Assembly: GCF_019578655.1 (NCBI RefSeq)
Contig: NC_063257.1
Span: 6,758,001 to 6,822,000 of the forward strand
Reading direction: 5' to 3'
Length of the DNA: 64,000 bases
From: Ricinus communis
Taxonomy: Eukaryota > Streptophyta > Magnoliopsida > Malpighiales > Euphorbiaceae
The notes under the pieces were generated by a model. The model saw only the letters and a program-made list of their open reading frames with translations. It was not told where the DNA came from and made no database searches. The translations under genes were made by a program, and so were the position numbers. This document shows, piece after piece, positions 50,101 through 63,849 of the stretch; position 1 is the first letter of the stretch, and every line of letters starts with the position of its first letter.

Positions 50101-53100
50101 ATCCAATAGTTTCCAAAGCAATTTATATTTTTATATGTTATTAAATAATAATTCTGATCTTATATAATGGTTTATTAGTCATATTTCTATTGTCAGTTTA
50201 TAAATATAACGAATATATTAAGTAATAATATTTTAAAAATAAATTAAAATAACTCAAGCCACAACTCATCTCTCACCCTTCTTTTTTTTTTTTTACTAAA
50301 CGTTTATATTTTTATCCACAAATTGATGGCTGTTCACTTTTTTTCTTCTTCTTATATTATAGTTAGTCAATTTTAATAAAAAATATTATTATGTATTTTT
50401 GGAGGTTGTATGACTCCTTCGTTATAGAGATGTAAATTTTTCATTTTATGGAAATAGGATGTGGATGTTGAATTTGTTTTCTGAAAATGGTGAATAGTAA
50501 ATATATATTCAAAAATGCATATAAAGTCTATATGTGATATAATACTATTAATAAAATGTATTTTCTATGTATGTTTTTTTAAAATTAATTTAAACAGAAA
50601 GAATTATAATTTTAAAGTATTGGATTTAATGTTGATATTATTACTTTTACTATTTATAAAATAGTTATTCTATATATTATTATTTAAATTTATTCATATA
50701 AATACTTTAAAATAATAATATAAAATTTTAATTTTTTAAATTAAAAATTTATTTATAATTAAAATAATAATAATTATCTCTTCAATATATAAATAAATGA
50801 CCAATAGACTAATATACCAGTATTTTGTATAAAAAGAAATTTTTTTTTACCAATTTTCATTATAATACGGAGGTCTCAAACCCATTTTAGCAAGAAGACG
50901 AAAAATTATTAGTCAAGATGCTTACCATATATGTGATATTATTCTTATAAAGAAAAACCATATCCCTATATTATAACTAAGCTAAATATCATTTTTACAA
51001 ATATTTAAAAATATAAAGTAAAATTTGGTCCTTTTTTATTATTCTTAAAAAATTTTCTTTTAATAATAATAAAATCTTAAATTCAATTCGCTATTAGAAT
51101 AATACGTACTTTAAATCCTACTAACTAACATAATTTAGACATCAAATTGGATTGCCTAATTAAAACTATATAATAATAAAATCCAAACAATTCCAATCAC
51201 TTGAGGATGTTTTTGAATTATATATTTGTCAGAAAAGGAACTTGATATTTAGAAATTAGAATAGATATTACACAAGCTTTTGTTGGATCAAGATATCATC
51301 CCAAATACATGATCACTTGAGAATGTCTCTTCATTACTTCTCGCATAATAATGTCATCCCCAACCTTATTATATTTTCATTTTCATTTTCATTGCATATT
51401 CATATTCATATTCATATTCTTATTACAAAGTTAAGAAATAATTAGCCTCAGGTCCCCCAAGAGCATCAAATCAGGGTTGACATTTATGCTTATCTCTGTA
51501 CTTGTTATTTGGATCTGAAAAGTAGCAAATGTCTTATATATTATTCCTTTATGCATGCTTGCCCAACCAATCAAATTTGATGATTTTCTTGCCAAACCCT
51601 ATATATACCATTGGAATAAGGTTGAAATAGGCTCTTAAATTTTGAAAAGCAGGCCTAAACATGCCCTTTTAACCTTTTTAGATGATTTTAATTTACAACT
51701 TTAATATTTTATCTCTTACTAAGAGCTAATTACTTGTTTGTTAAATTGAACTTTTAATTTATTTTTTTACTGAATTCACTCTTTTAATATAGAGAGTGTA
51801 ATTTAATCTCCTAAAAAAAAAATAATGGAATTGAATTAAAAAAGATCAAAAGGACATATTTAACCCGTTCTCAAAGTTTATAGCCTATTTAAATATTATT
51901 CTTATACCATTTGCCAAAGTCTACCAAAAATAAAGTAGCAAATGTCATTTAATTGGATATCACGGCATTGGTACGTAAAAGAGAATTCAATTCCTTTACT
52001 TTGCATCAGGATAATTAAAATCAGATTTAATTGGCGCTTATAAAAAAAATGAAATTTTTCACAAAGTATATTTTTCGTTACAACTAAGGAGAGAAGACTC
52101 GTATAACTCGGGGCCCATTCAAATTAAAATTTACACTAACTTAAAATAAAATATGTATTTACTGTCAAATTAAGCTAAAAATGTTGATAACATATTTTCT
52201 TTAAAACCAAATAAAGAATTTGGGTTTCAATTTGCATAAGCATTTAAGTAAAGTAACCATTTAGCACATACAAAGTATTTTTTTGTCCCCATAAACTTGA
52301 TTCCGAAGTGTCTCCCCAAGAACTAAAGTTTGCAACACTTGAACCCTGAGGCCTAAGCTGTTGATCCCTTTACTTTGACTATCTTAACTAAGCCATTCTA
52401 CTTGTTGCATAACGTTAATCATGCAAACTAAGCAACTTGACTGGTGTTAGGCAATTAACCCATTTGTTTTGAAATGCACAAGATGAAGAAGTCCTATACT
52501 AGCTACAACTTAATTTGATTGAATTAGCAATTTAATTTTTGACGTGGACTTCTGATTTCTCAGTTTTGAATCCTTTTGATGAGCCTTCAATGGACAAAAG
52601 CAAGTAAGCATTACGACTAAACAGAAAATCCCACGAATGAGTGTATTATTGCTGCAATGGGTCCATTGAAAACATCAACATGTATAATACACACACACAA
52701 GCCACTTAAATCAAACCCTCCAAATCTATCATGCCCATTATTTCGACCAAAGAAATTCCACATAACAACAAAATGCCACAAAAACAATGGTGCTGACTTC
52801 TGAAAAAGCAAAAACAATAAAAACATAAATAAAAAGCACTAATGTATGCTTGAGACTTTTAGGTGCCTATATTAAGGCCAAGTGATCATATATGGGGTCT
52901 GCTAGCTTTAGCAAATGTAGCAAGCAATTTGGTTTTCCATAATACTTCTAATCAAATCAAAACAATTTCTAGCCCCACTATATTACACTTTATTTGGTGT
53001 GAGTGGTGGCTTATTGCAAGCCAAGACGAAGGCACAAGTGTACAATTATTAATCACTTTACATACCAAATTATATGGAGGGAGCCCATATATAAAGGAAA

Positions 53101-53184
53101 TGCCTCTGGAAATTTAGATGCTGTAATTGGGAAAAAGAGCCTAGGCGTGATTTGTTTACATACAATGCATGCTTGCTTGTTTAG
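47167..53184. other. Intergenic between the two WAT1-related genes
   Basis: About 6 kb, mostly AT-rich. A simple-sequence block at about 51373-51422 has hexamer units of the TTTTCA and TATTCA kinds. The stretch at about 47870-48060 contains a loose inverted repeat rich in TTTTTAG and CTAAAAA. A region near 49875-49960 resembles one upstream of the second copy. No gene is supported. Confidence 0.5.
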
Positions 53185-55704
53185 TTACTTCCCACCATTG
53201 TTATTATCTCCTTGATCAGTTGCTGTGATTGGTAATTCTGGGGCGGCGCCCTTTTCAGTAATGGGGGGCTCTTGATTTGATGAGTAGTCCTTGCTTTTGC
53301 CCCACACCACAGAGTATAACCCAATTGCGATTATGATCCCTCCAAGTATACTAAAATGACATTATTTAGAGACAATCAATCGCTTTTTCTGGAAAATTAA
53401 TAGATAGTTACAGTTCTGACATGGTAGCTAGCTGTATTTACCTTCCAAGATAAAGCTTCTCGGCTAAAATAATGGAGCCAAGAACAGCAACTATGATCAT
53501 GCATAAAGGGTTAAATGCTGTTACAAATACGGGACCTCTTGTCTTCATCACAATACCTTGCACATAGTAAGTGATTCCAGAGGTAACAATTCCCTGGATT
53601 TAATTAGCCACAAAACAATTTAATTAATTGGAGTAATCAACTGTTTGGACTGTGAAGTGTGGAGCAAGAAAACATAGATATGTATAATCTTACAGTGTAA
53701 ACAGGAGCGAGGAGTCTGGAGTCCCAGCCAACTGCCCATGAACTAGGGTGGTGGGCAACTGCCAGTGCTACGGCCAAACTCTGTACAGTGCCGGATAAGC
53801 ATATCAAGGAGGAGAGAGACAGTTCCGCCGGGTACTTCTTTAATGCTATCGACTGCATAACAATCAATTTCATGTTAATTATATAATTGAATTCATAATT
53901 GTTTCTGAAGTTTTTCCTTCAATACATTATATATAACCGGCTTGAGCTAGTAGCCTAACGAATAAGCGTCAGCCTCAGTGCAGAAGTTCAACATTCAAGA
54001 AGTTTAGAATAAATAAAAGACTTTAATTTTTTTTTTTCAGACATTTAACTTTAGTTATATAAGTTTCAATTTAATTATATTTATAAATGAAAAATTGACA
54101 TAACACATAAATAGCTATTAAAAATAAAACAATTAGGATCGTTAATAAATTATAACTTGAAGTTAAATAATTGAAATCAATAAATTAAAATCTTACAATC
54201 AAAACAAAACGAAATACAAAAATTAAACGCTATTTATATGATTATTCTAGTTTTCTTTTTATACCCACAACAATAAATATAATATAATTTGGACTAGCTA
54301 GGTAGTGTGAATAGCTAATAATGATATGAGTCAATACCTGCAAAATGTAGAAAGCAGACCAGGCGACACAGCCTACAAGGATTAATAGGGTACCAGTCAC
54401 CCAATGTTTACCAGAAGAGTCATCAGAACTTCCATGGTGACTTGTTCTGCCTGAGCTTATTAGATCGATGGTTGGACCTTTGTACAATGCCATAAGTAAA
54501 GCTCCTCCAAAAGTCACTACAGTTCCAATTACTTTTGCTTGACTTCTTATCTCCTTAATCTTTATGCGCTCTAACCTATTCATTAAAAAATATCCAAAAT
54601 GTTTATAAAAAAATCTAAATATAGATTATTTTATTACGAATGCGTGCACGTACGCGATATTTATTCTCAATATAAAAAATTGATAATTCAGATAATATAT
54701 ATATAATTTTTGAATAGCATATTACGTATGAGAAATTCAAAACAGAAGTCTCACCTAAGAATCATAGCAAGTACGAAGGTGACAGAGGGAACAGCATTCA
54801 TGATGGCAGATGTGTATGATGTTGATGTATATTGCATCCCTAAGTAACTGAAGCCTTGGTCAAGAATTGGCCTGTTTGTCAATTATACACATGTATATAT
54901 ATAGTTAGACAAAAAATCAAAATAAATAATTTCTGCTGATTAAAATTTGTTTTAGGAAATAGAATCTATGAAAATGGTTCATGTGTACATATATATGTGT
55001 AACCCCTTACTCTAAAAACCCAAGTGCCACTATTTGTAGGAAGACTTTGAATGTCATCTTTGGCCTTATTTTCCTGCATATATAAAAGCAAAAATTAAAA
55101 AAAAAATTTAGAGGTTGATTAATTAATTAGTTCCACTTATCCACGATACTATACTATAACTATATATATATATATATATACATATAAGACTTATAAAATA
55201 TGATAGCACTCCTCATTTGTGGATGTGTAAGGGCATTCAATTCAAAAAGAGTGGATGAAAGGTTTTCAGAAAAAAAAAAAAAAAACAGTATATTGTCATC
55301 CAATTGAGAGCGCGAAAATGGTCGCTAAAAGTCTAAAACAAGTAACCAAATTTCTTTAGCAACGGGTTGGAACATTACTGTCGCCATAGGCTTGTAGATA
55401 AAAAAATTTGGCCAGAGGATAGAAGCATCGAGTATTTCGCTCAAGTGTGTGACTATATATATATATATTATATAGTGTGTAAAGAGGGTGCGGGTTAGGA
55501 ATTTAGTAACCTCTCAAGAACGAGAGCAAAAGGGGCAAGAACAAGGGCAGCGATGCCGTTGCGGTAGACAATGAGGACATAACGATTCATGCCATGGTTA
55601 AGAGTTACCATGCTGATAATGTAATTGCCAGCAGACCCAAATTGCAAGCATACCATTAGAATATAAGGTCTCAACTTGTAAAACACTTCATTTAACTTTC
55701 CCAT
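53185..55704 (-). CDS. WAT1-related/UMAMIT transporter, copy 2
   Basis: Seven exons: 55511-55704, 55011-55073, 54755-54871, 54338-54575, 53694-53852, 53442-53593 and 53185-53350. They total 1089 nt and 362 residues. Internal exons 2-6 have exactly the same lengths as in copy 1 (63, 117, 238, 159, 152 nt), showing tandem duplication. Blocks: LRPYILMVCLQFGSAGNYII, YVLIVYRNGIAALVLAPFA, LDQGFSYLGMQYTSTSYTSA, FGGALLMALYKGP, YPAELSLSSLICLSGTVQS, YYVQGIVMKTRGPVFVTAF, ILAEKLYLG and IGLYSVVWGK. About ten membrane helices are expected. The tail is acidic to polar and ends DNNNGGK. The same family reasoning as for copy 1 suggests amino-acid transport; substrate and membrane cannot be told from sequence. 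Confidence 0.93.
55161..55180. repeat. (TA)10 microsatellite in intron 1 of WAT1 copy 2
   Basis: Ten uninterrupted TA units inside the first intron. Confidence 0.95.
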
Positions 55705-57153
55705 TTCTCTCGCTGTCTCAGGAGGAAAAAGAGATTTTAAGGAAAGAAAATTAGAAAAGGAAGTGCAAGTGAATGAGATAGTAAGAAGAAAAAGAAAAAG
55801 GTTCTTATAAGGAGCGAAAGCAAGAAAAATCTGAAAGAGCAGAACCCACCCGAGAATATTTTATTTTGCAGAATAATGCTTGCTTATTTGGTGATCAATT
55901 TATATATATATTTGTTTTCCTCTCTGATTTTAAAAGAATAAAATCTTTAGAAGATGACTGCTAATACTACTGCTTCTGAGTTAATTTATTTGTTCATGCA
56001 GCAATCCATGGCCTTTTATATGGAAAATTTGTTGTGTTCTGTTTTGGTTGGTATCTGAGATGGGAGTAGATAATCTAACTTAATTTTATGAATTGCTGAT
56101 TCATTACTTTACTTCTTTCCTTTTCCCAAACGTTTTTATTTTATTTTCAATTTTTATCTCCAAATGTTGGCTGGTTTCACAACCTTTGCACTTCATAAAT
56201 CTATTTAATTTGTGGCATTTGTGCAGCATCAATTTTGGAGCATGACCCTTCTTTAATCCATGATTGTTATGATCATTTCTTTTGTATTGGTACCATGATC
56301 ATTTTCTTTTCTTTATGTTTCAGTTTTTCAAAGTAGTAATTAAGTGCAACGCACGTTCATCTAATGAATATTATTCATTCTCATTTTTTATTTATTCATT
56401 AATTTATTAAAATTCAATGGGGTGAAAACTATATAACACAACACTTGATATTAAAATTAACATATTCTAAACTTTATATATTTTCAATTTTCAAAATAAA
56501 AATATCAATTATTTCGTTTTTAATTGAGTCATTATATGTTTAAAGAGATTTCACCTCATTAATGAGCTCTTAAATACGAATATAAAAGAAAATCTAAGCA
56601 TACATGAATGATTATATGCATAGAGGATCCATTAGCAAAATAATAATAATAATAGTGTAGACAAATGATAAGTATTGAGCACAGTAAAAGGGAAGGAGGG
56701 TAAGCAAAGAATAAATAAGGGAATTGTGGATTCGTATTTGGAATCCATGAAATGATAATAAAAAAGAAGAAGGTGGCATGGAATCCACAATACAAATGCG
56801 AAGATGTCCCAATTCCAAAAGGATGCCTATCTGATAGGAACGCATTTAATTACTATTGTTTCTTCTTCTTCTTCCTTTTTCGTTCGTTCGTCATCAAGAA
56901 ATACTGTGGCATTAGCTGCAGTGCAGCAGCTCCTTTGATTCTTTCACATGAAAATGTGACCCATCATTTATATATATTAATCATTTTGCTGACATGGTCA
57001 ATTGTGTTTATTCCCCTCACTTTTCTCAGAATTCTTTTTTCTTTCTAAACTTTTATTTTGTTTTTGTCTAATTAAAAGATACGCAGGCAAATTGGTTTTG
57101 ATAGTACCACACTTCCTAAAATATAAAGGAATAAAAAAAACATCAAAGAAGCA

Positions 57154-57185
<32 letters not shown>

Positions 57186-60100
57186 ATACAATTTTACACA
57201 CACTAATAATCATAGTAGCCAATATTAATTTTTTTTTTTTTTTAAAAACGTGTTAATAAAAGAATTTAGAAAATATCATTTCAGTTAATCAGTTTTTCTA
57301 ATTCCATTTAGATCAGTTGTTCATCAATTCTATTTCTTGGATTCATTTTCTCACCCTTACTTTTCAATCACAAATTGCGATCTTAAGAGAAACAGAAGGA
57401 ATGCATAAATTTAATCCTTTTAGAATCCAGAAAAATACAAATTAAAATATTTGCTTATAGAAAAACAAAAGACTATCACCCCATAAAAAATATATATATA
57501 AAAAAAACACACAAAAATATACGCCATCCTCCAACTTGTTTGCCTGAAATTCTTAAAATTTGATGCTTGAAATTGACCGAGAAGTGAATAATTACATTTG
57601 AATTGAGAATATTCTTATGTTCGATATTTAGTGCTTTTAAAAACAAGTCCATGTGAATAAAACTTTTGTCCCCAACAATGGCAAAACAGGAAATCACCCA
57701 TTTGAATCCAAAAACAGCTTCACTTCCAGAGGAACCTCATCTGTGTATTTATACCTCAGTTGACAGCTATATCGATTGAGAAGAAAAATAAATAAATATC
57801 GATCGAATATTTAGATTCATGTTTCCTTTTATGATTTATTCTTGGTTAATTATCTTTTTTTTTTTTTTTGAAAAGAAACAAAAACTACACGATACCCATA
57901 TACAGTATAACGTAATCAATTTCAAATTCATTATTCAATTTGAGTTTCTGATTTCAATATACTATCACGTAAACCAACTGGGGATTTCTTTTTTCTTCTG
58001 TATTTTCATTTATGAATGTTTTTTTATAAATTTTAAATCTTTTTATAACCAATATTTGTAGGATTTTATCAGTTTTATAATGGGATATACGTAAAGAGAT
58101 TATTACTGTAGCTTATTAGGGTTATCACTGAATTGGATATCCAAAAAGCTGATGTTATAGTTGAACTTCAGTGCCAGTAATATTTCACTCAGATACTAAA
58201 TATAATAAATAAGTTAAAAAAAAAAAAAACAGGGTTTTTGTTGTGCAGGAAAACAGTAGAGACTAGAGAGAAAAAAAGAAACCTTATTAGAAGCATCGAA
58301 ATACGTAAAAAATCTATAAAATATACTTCAAACACCATGACCCTTTGTTTTGGTAATTTATTTATTTATTTTTATTTATAACACTAATATTTCTTTTTAA
58401 AAGAAAGAGTGAAGGAAGTAAACCTAGTTTTAATCTTGTCAATTAAACAAGGATTGATATGTGGTTTAATTTATCCTTTGACAGTAGACATGCACTATCA
58501 AGATAAAAGGATTCATAAATGTAAATAAATAAACATCTTTGTGGTGGAAAATGCTTGAATTTGATGTGTGTGCTCTACAAAGGACCAAAACCCACTCAGA
58601 TCATAACTTTCCAAATTTTAAAAATTATTAGTCTACAGTCGGCATGCAAATTCAGACATTATAACGTGAAGTCCAAATTCTATTTTCTTGCATGTTTAAT
58701 TCCTTTTTAACTTTATTTCTTTTACTATAAAAGAATTTATATTAGCAAAGCAAAAATATTAGCAGTTTAATAATTATCTGTTAGATACTGTAAATTAATT
58801 AATTATTGTATATTTAGATGGTGTTTTTATTTTCCTCTGCATGCACTTTCATCAGACAGAACTGAGTGCAAGGACTGTAATTAAATTCTATATTTATCCT
58901 CTTATAAAGAGATTAGGGCATTGTGGATAGTGTCCCTTCTATTATTTACTATATTTTCTACCAAATCTTGGTGGCAAAAGTGGAATCTTCTGAACTTTTA
59001 TATATGCCTGATAGCGTAGAAAGAATAGACTTTTAGCCAAATCGTGGGAGACATTTATATATTCTCTTAGAAGTTTCTTTTACACAATGTCTCTTTGTAA
59101 TTAGGGACTTAATTTTTGGGTTTAACATAATCTCTTCAAACTTCAGATCAGATTTAGAAATGATTTCTGCATGAATTAAGATTAGGTTCATTTATTGGGT
59201 AAGAGGTGAAAACTAATAGGGTTCTTTCCTCTGAGTAACCTTATTAGCGTATGGTTTTAGAAAGCTCTTTTCAATAATTTAGGTTAACCAAAAGAAGAAT
59301 GTAATCGAAAACTCTCTCAAAGTCACATTTGAGCTCTAGCTACAATAAATAAACATAACATTTTAAACTTACATAAACCAAAAATCATACGAAGTTAGAA
59401 GTTAATTGGGTTTTAGATTTACACAAACATGACATTTTAAACTTCTCATATCGAATAGTTCATTCCCATTTGCTACATCTCCTAATTCTGAAGACATTGA
59501 TTGGATTGTCATAGTAGCATTAGCAAAGAAATTATAACAAAAAGGAAAGTAGAAATATTATCATAAAATGGGTGTATCTGATTTGTAAAAGTGCATGCTG
59601 AGATTAGTTCCCCCCAGTGGCCAAGCGAGGAGCGCATTTGGCTTTGCTGGTGAAGTGGGGATTAGGTTGGCTGTTATTCTCATCTTCGCAAGGCACTTTA
59701 TTAGGATCATAATTAAGGCAAAGATGAAATGGATTAAATTATTGAGAGCAATTTCTTGATCAAAACCCAACCCCCATCCATAATTACTTTTATATTTCTC
59801 AAGTTACATATATATATATATATATATATATATACAGCCTCAATCTCAAATTTATAATTATCATGGATATTTGAATATGTTGTAACTTATGGTAGATCAT
59901 TAAATTGATGAATTCTCACCAAGCTGGTGGTGTGAGACTTGAAATTCATAAAGGAAAGCCAATCTATGTGTTTTAGGGTATAGAAAAATGAAGACCACCC
60001 TTGACTACAGAAAGTCAAATAAATTCAAATACCATGGCCACTTGAAGGTCGGGTGATAATATATTGAAGTATTTTATTGTTTGATTTTGTGGTCGTAGTT

Positions 60101-63100
60101 GCTTCCCATTCAGCAAGCATGACGCAGACAGGATATGTATGAAATCCACTCCTTATCCTTATTCCATTTACTCTCTTTTGGTTCTCTACAGAATTCGTGT
60201 CAATTTCACACAGCAGAAGAATGGATTAATCCTGCAATTTCCACTGATAAGAGAGTATAATGTTATTGGTGACAATGAGATGCCGCCTCACATGGCGATC
60301 AAATTTGATATTGTGCTTTGAAAATTGAATGATAGGTAAAGATTATAATAAACAACATATATAACATTACGTCAGATAAAATAAATAAATAAATAAATAA
60401 ATCAGCTTATAATTTTATGAATTTCTAATATTGTTATAATCTGGGTTGTTTTGCGCAGTTTGAACTCACAACTTTGTTCTGATGTTAATTGCTTATACAT
60501 TAACTTTGTTGTGATGTCATTATAGTTGAAATTTGGCATTTAATTTTTTAGATTTTTAGTTTGTGTAATCAGTTTTTCCTAATTTGAGCTAAATTAAGAT
60601 TTGTTCTTATGTCTTTATTTATAGTGTATCCTGTAGTGGCCTAATAACTTAGCTTTAAATAATTTCTTTCAAATTTTCGATATTCTTTCTTGTCTGACAT
60701 TTGTGTGTGAATAATAAAATGGGAGAGTTGATCTTAACAAAATATATAATGGTTATTACTGGACAGCATGTATCTGTATCCTATACGAAACCGGATGCCT
60801 TGGTTTCTGACCAGAATTTGAGATGGAAAAACTGAGCCACTACAAAATGTCATCGCAGAAATCACTTTCCTTCTCTTTTGCCTTTATTTGTGGCCCTTTT
60901 TTCTTGGGATTATTTAAGTCATTGAATAAAGGTTGTAGTTTCAAACATGACTTTGACCTAATATTTACTCAATGAAGCAAAAATGAGGCTAGCCTTGCTA
61001 ATTTACATTTTATTTTATTTTATTTTATGTATAAAATTGTAGCTTGCTTTATTTTAATTTTGATTGTAATTTAGTCATTTTGCTTATAAGAAATTAATAG
61101 GTCAGATTTTTTTTTATCGGTTATTTTTGCTATGTGCTCTTCTAGTGTCAGACTAATACTCACTTACTTTCATTAGGAACGTTATTTATGTTAATGTCAA
61201 GTTCAGATCAACCTTATAATTTCATAAGTAGGCAGATTGCAATTGCAAACCATCATGTATGTATTGCACAAGAATCTACTATGTAATAAACTGGTAATCC
61301 CAGCAGCACTAAGATAATATGCATTTTCAAGCTTAATAAGGTCATTATTTAAAGTAAACACCATGGAAGAAAAGGTGTACTAATTATCAAGGGAATAAAT
61401 AAAATAAAGATGAACCACAGTAGATCTTTTCTAAAGATTGCTTTTTATTAGCACTAATCACAATTAAAGTGTTCTTAATTGAAGTATTAGTTACAAATTA
61501 TTGAAGCATAAATAGAGCAGAAACACCTAACTCAGCAACAAGAGCAAAAGAAACATCTATCTCCCTACGTGCACTATCATGAAGAAGAATACTTAAAAGA
61601 TCTGTCTTCTTCTACTATAAAAAAAAATAAAGCACAAGCAACTCTAAAGTGGCAATAATTTTTGTGTTTTTAAATAATTAATATAATCCATAACCCTTTT
61701 ATAAAAAAAAATGATTGAAAATGAAGGATTTTGGTGGATATCATACTAAAGCAAATTAAAGAGTTAGCTGCCTTTAGTATCGATAATGGAAATGAAAGCG
61801 CCAGCAAGTTCCTTGCAGGGAATTATATATCAGATTTTTCTTTTTCTTTTTTGTTTGGTTTCTTTGTCATGTCTATTTTTGTAAAGGCCATATGATGAAT
61901 AAATCTAATAAAAGACCATAATAATTGAATGATATTATTATTACTTGTACCATAGTTCACGGCAAATGTAAAGGAACTTTAGGTAATGGAATTTTCTTTT
62001 CTTCTATACAAAAACTACATATAGCTTTTATCAATTGCTTTCAACACAAAAATCTGCCAAATTTGTGGTCAAATTTTCATAAAGGTTAGTGGCAATTGGC
62101 AAGCAAAGAACTGAAAGAAAAACATGTACTTTGCTCACATCTCATTTTGTATAAACTGAGATATCCCTACAAAAGTTTGGTAGCATGGGAAACTAAAAAG
62201 CAGTGACCAATTGGAAGGTGTCTGTTGCTTGTTAGTGTAAGAGATTGGTTGCTTGAATTGGGATTATCCTATACATATTTTTTTGGAGATCTTTCATTTG
62301 CTTTGCCCATGTCTTTTTATTTACTTAAGACGACTTTGCTTCATAATATGACATGAGACAGCCTTCCAAGTTTCATTCTTCGTTGCTGATATCTTAATAG
62401 AAAAACCATTTTTCAAAATTCAATTTTGACAAGCTTTTTTCTGGTGATGCAATAGGATTGAGGGAAAGAGGATGGTAAAAACAAATGGAAGAAAGAGTTG
62501 TCTCAATACTGTTTGTTCCTCTTGATTCTTTTTCTTTTGGATTGCGCCTATTCTTGGAAGTAAGAAGTTTAATAAAATTGACTAGGCAAACAAAGAGCAC
62601 AATTAAAAAGTATATATATGTGTGTGTGTGTGTTCTTTTCTTATGTGAAGTAAAATTCATAATGTGTAAAGTACAATCCCTTATAAATGTACTTATTTGT
62701 AGAGAAAACTCAAATCTTGTGGGAAAAAGAAAACTTCAGAAAACAAAAGGTAAAAAGCAAAAAGCAAAAAAGGTTGAATCTTTGACCTATATCCTCCTTC
62801 AAATTGTTGCTGTTACTGCTGTCCAAGGACAGCATAAATAGGCTTTTATTTGTCTATTTTGGTTACATTTTGTTTATTTTTTCAATTGAATAGATGTAGG
62901 ATGGGAAATTAAAAAGAAAAAACAAGTAAACAAATAATTCTTATCTTCTATACTATAAAAAAAGTAACGAGTGCACCTCGCAGAGAAGAAAAAGACAGGC
63001 GAAATCAAAACGAAAAAGAAATAAGGCATTGGCCATGATTCCTGAAAAAGGAGATGATGAGCAACGCCAACTCATAGTGGCAGCACCATCAGACAATCGA

Positions 63101-63774
63101 TCATCAGATAATGTCTTTTAACTATTCTGGTCAATCATAGAACTTTTCCCATTACGTAAGAACTCTAATCAAATAGGATCAAGATAGCAACTTCACTACT
63201 TTGCTGATACAACATTCTCGAGTGGAATACATCATTTTACAAGGATAAGACATCTTCTCTTTCTCTCCCTCTCAAGGATGTGCCATGAAAGGGCCTACAA
63301 TGCACGAGCATGAGGAACAGGAGTTTCACAGGTCAAGCCAGAGAAAAGTTATGCTTCTCTTTCATTGATGTAGTAGTCAAGAGTGGCAAAGTAATACACA
63401 TTTGATCCTAGCTTATCCAAAAAATTTGAAAAAAAAGAAAAAGAAAAAAGCATTATGATATTATGTTTGACAAGGTTCTGCAATGTGTTCCTACATAGGC
63501 CACAAGCTTCAAGTGGCATGTCCTAGTCAGTGAGAGAGACAAAGGGCTAAAGGTGTTCAGGAGGAGAAGAACAAAGTGTTTGTTGATGAAATTTTCTTGT
63601 ATAGGAATAAATAAAATGTGGTGGAACATTACATAGCAGAAGAAAAAGTAATGAGTTTTGAATAGTTTCATCCCAGAAATCACTTGAAGATAAAATGTAA
63701 CAAAAATGTGTTTTTCTCAACAGAACTTTAAACTCACGAGTTACACAATCTAGACTTTCGATGACAATGCAAGC
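55705..63774. other. Gene-poor AT-rich region
   Basis: About 8 kb with no supported gene. Microsatellites: (AT)n at about 57154-57181 and 59807-59834, (AAAT)n at about 60376-60402, and a GT run near 62620-62632. A less AT-rich patch at about 59561-59800 has two overlapping minus-strand frames (one containing NPHFTSKAKCAPRLATGGN), with no recognised family. Around 56709-56800 lies the segment similar to 49875-49960. Confidence 0.5.
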
Positions 63775-63849
63775 TTATGTCAAAGCAGCTGCTATCTTCT
63801 TTTGGATGTGTTCCACTCCAAGTCGGGGAGATATTCTAGGAAGGGTTTC
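63775..63849 (-). CDS. Putative terminal exon of a gene continuing past the window
   Basis: On the minus strand a pyrimidine-containing acceptor (ATTTCAG) is followed by an open 25-codon stretch. It reads ETLPRISPRLGVEHIQKKIA, continues AALT, and ends in TAA. Codon use and composition are unlike the AT-rich surroundings. The upstream exons would lie beyond 64000. I do not recognise the family. Confidence 0.5.
   Translation of the reverse strand, partial: ETLPRISPRLGVEHIQKKIAAALT

Noticed and set aside
38248..55704. Metabolic cluster linking GGCT (glutathione breakdown) with UMAMIT amino-acid exporters
   Set aside because: The neighbourhood is explained by ancestral synteny, and nothing in the sequence shows shared control.
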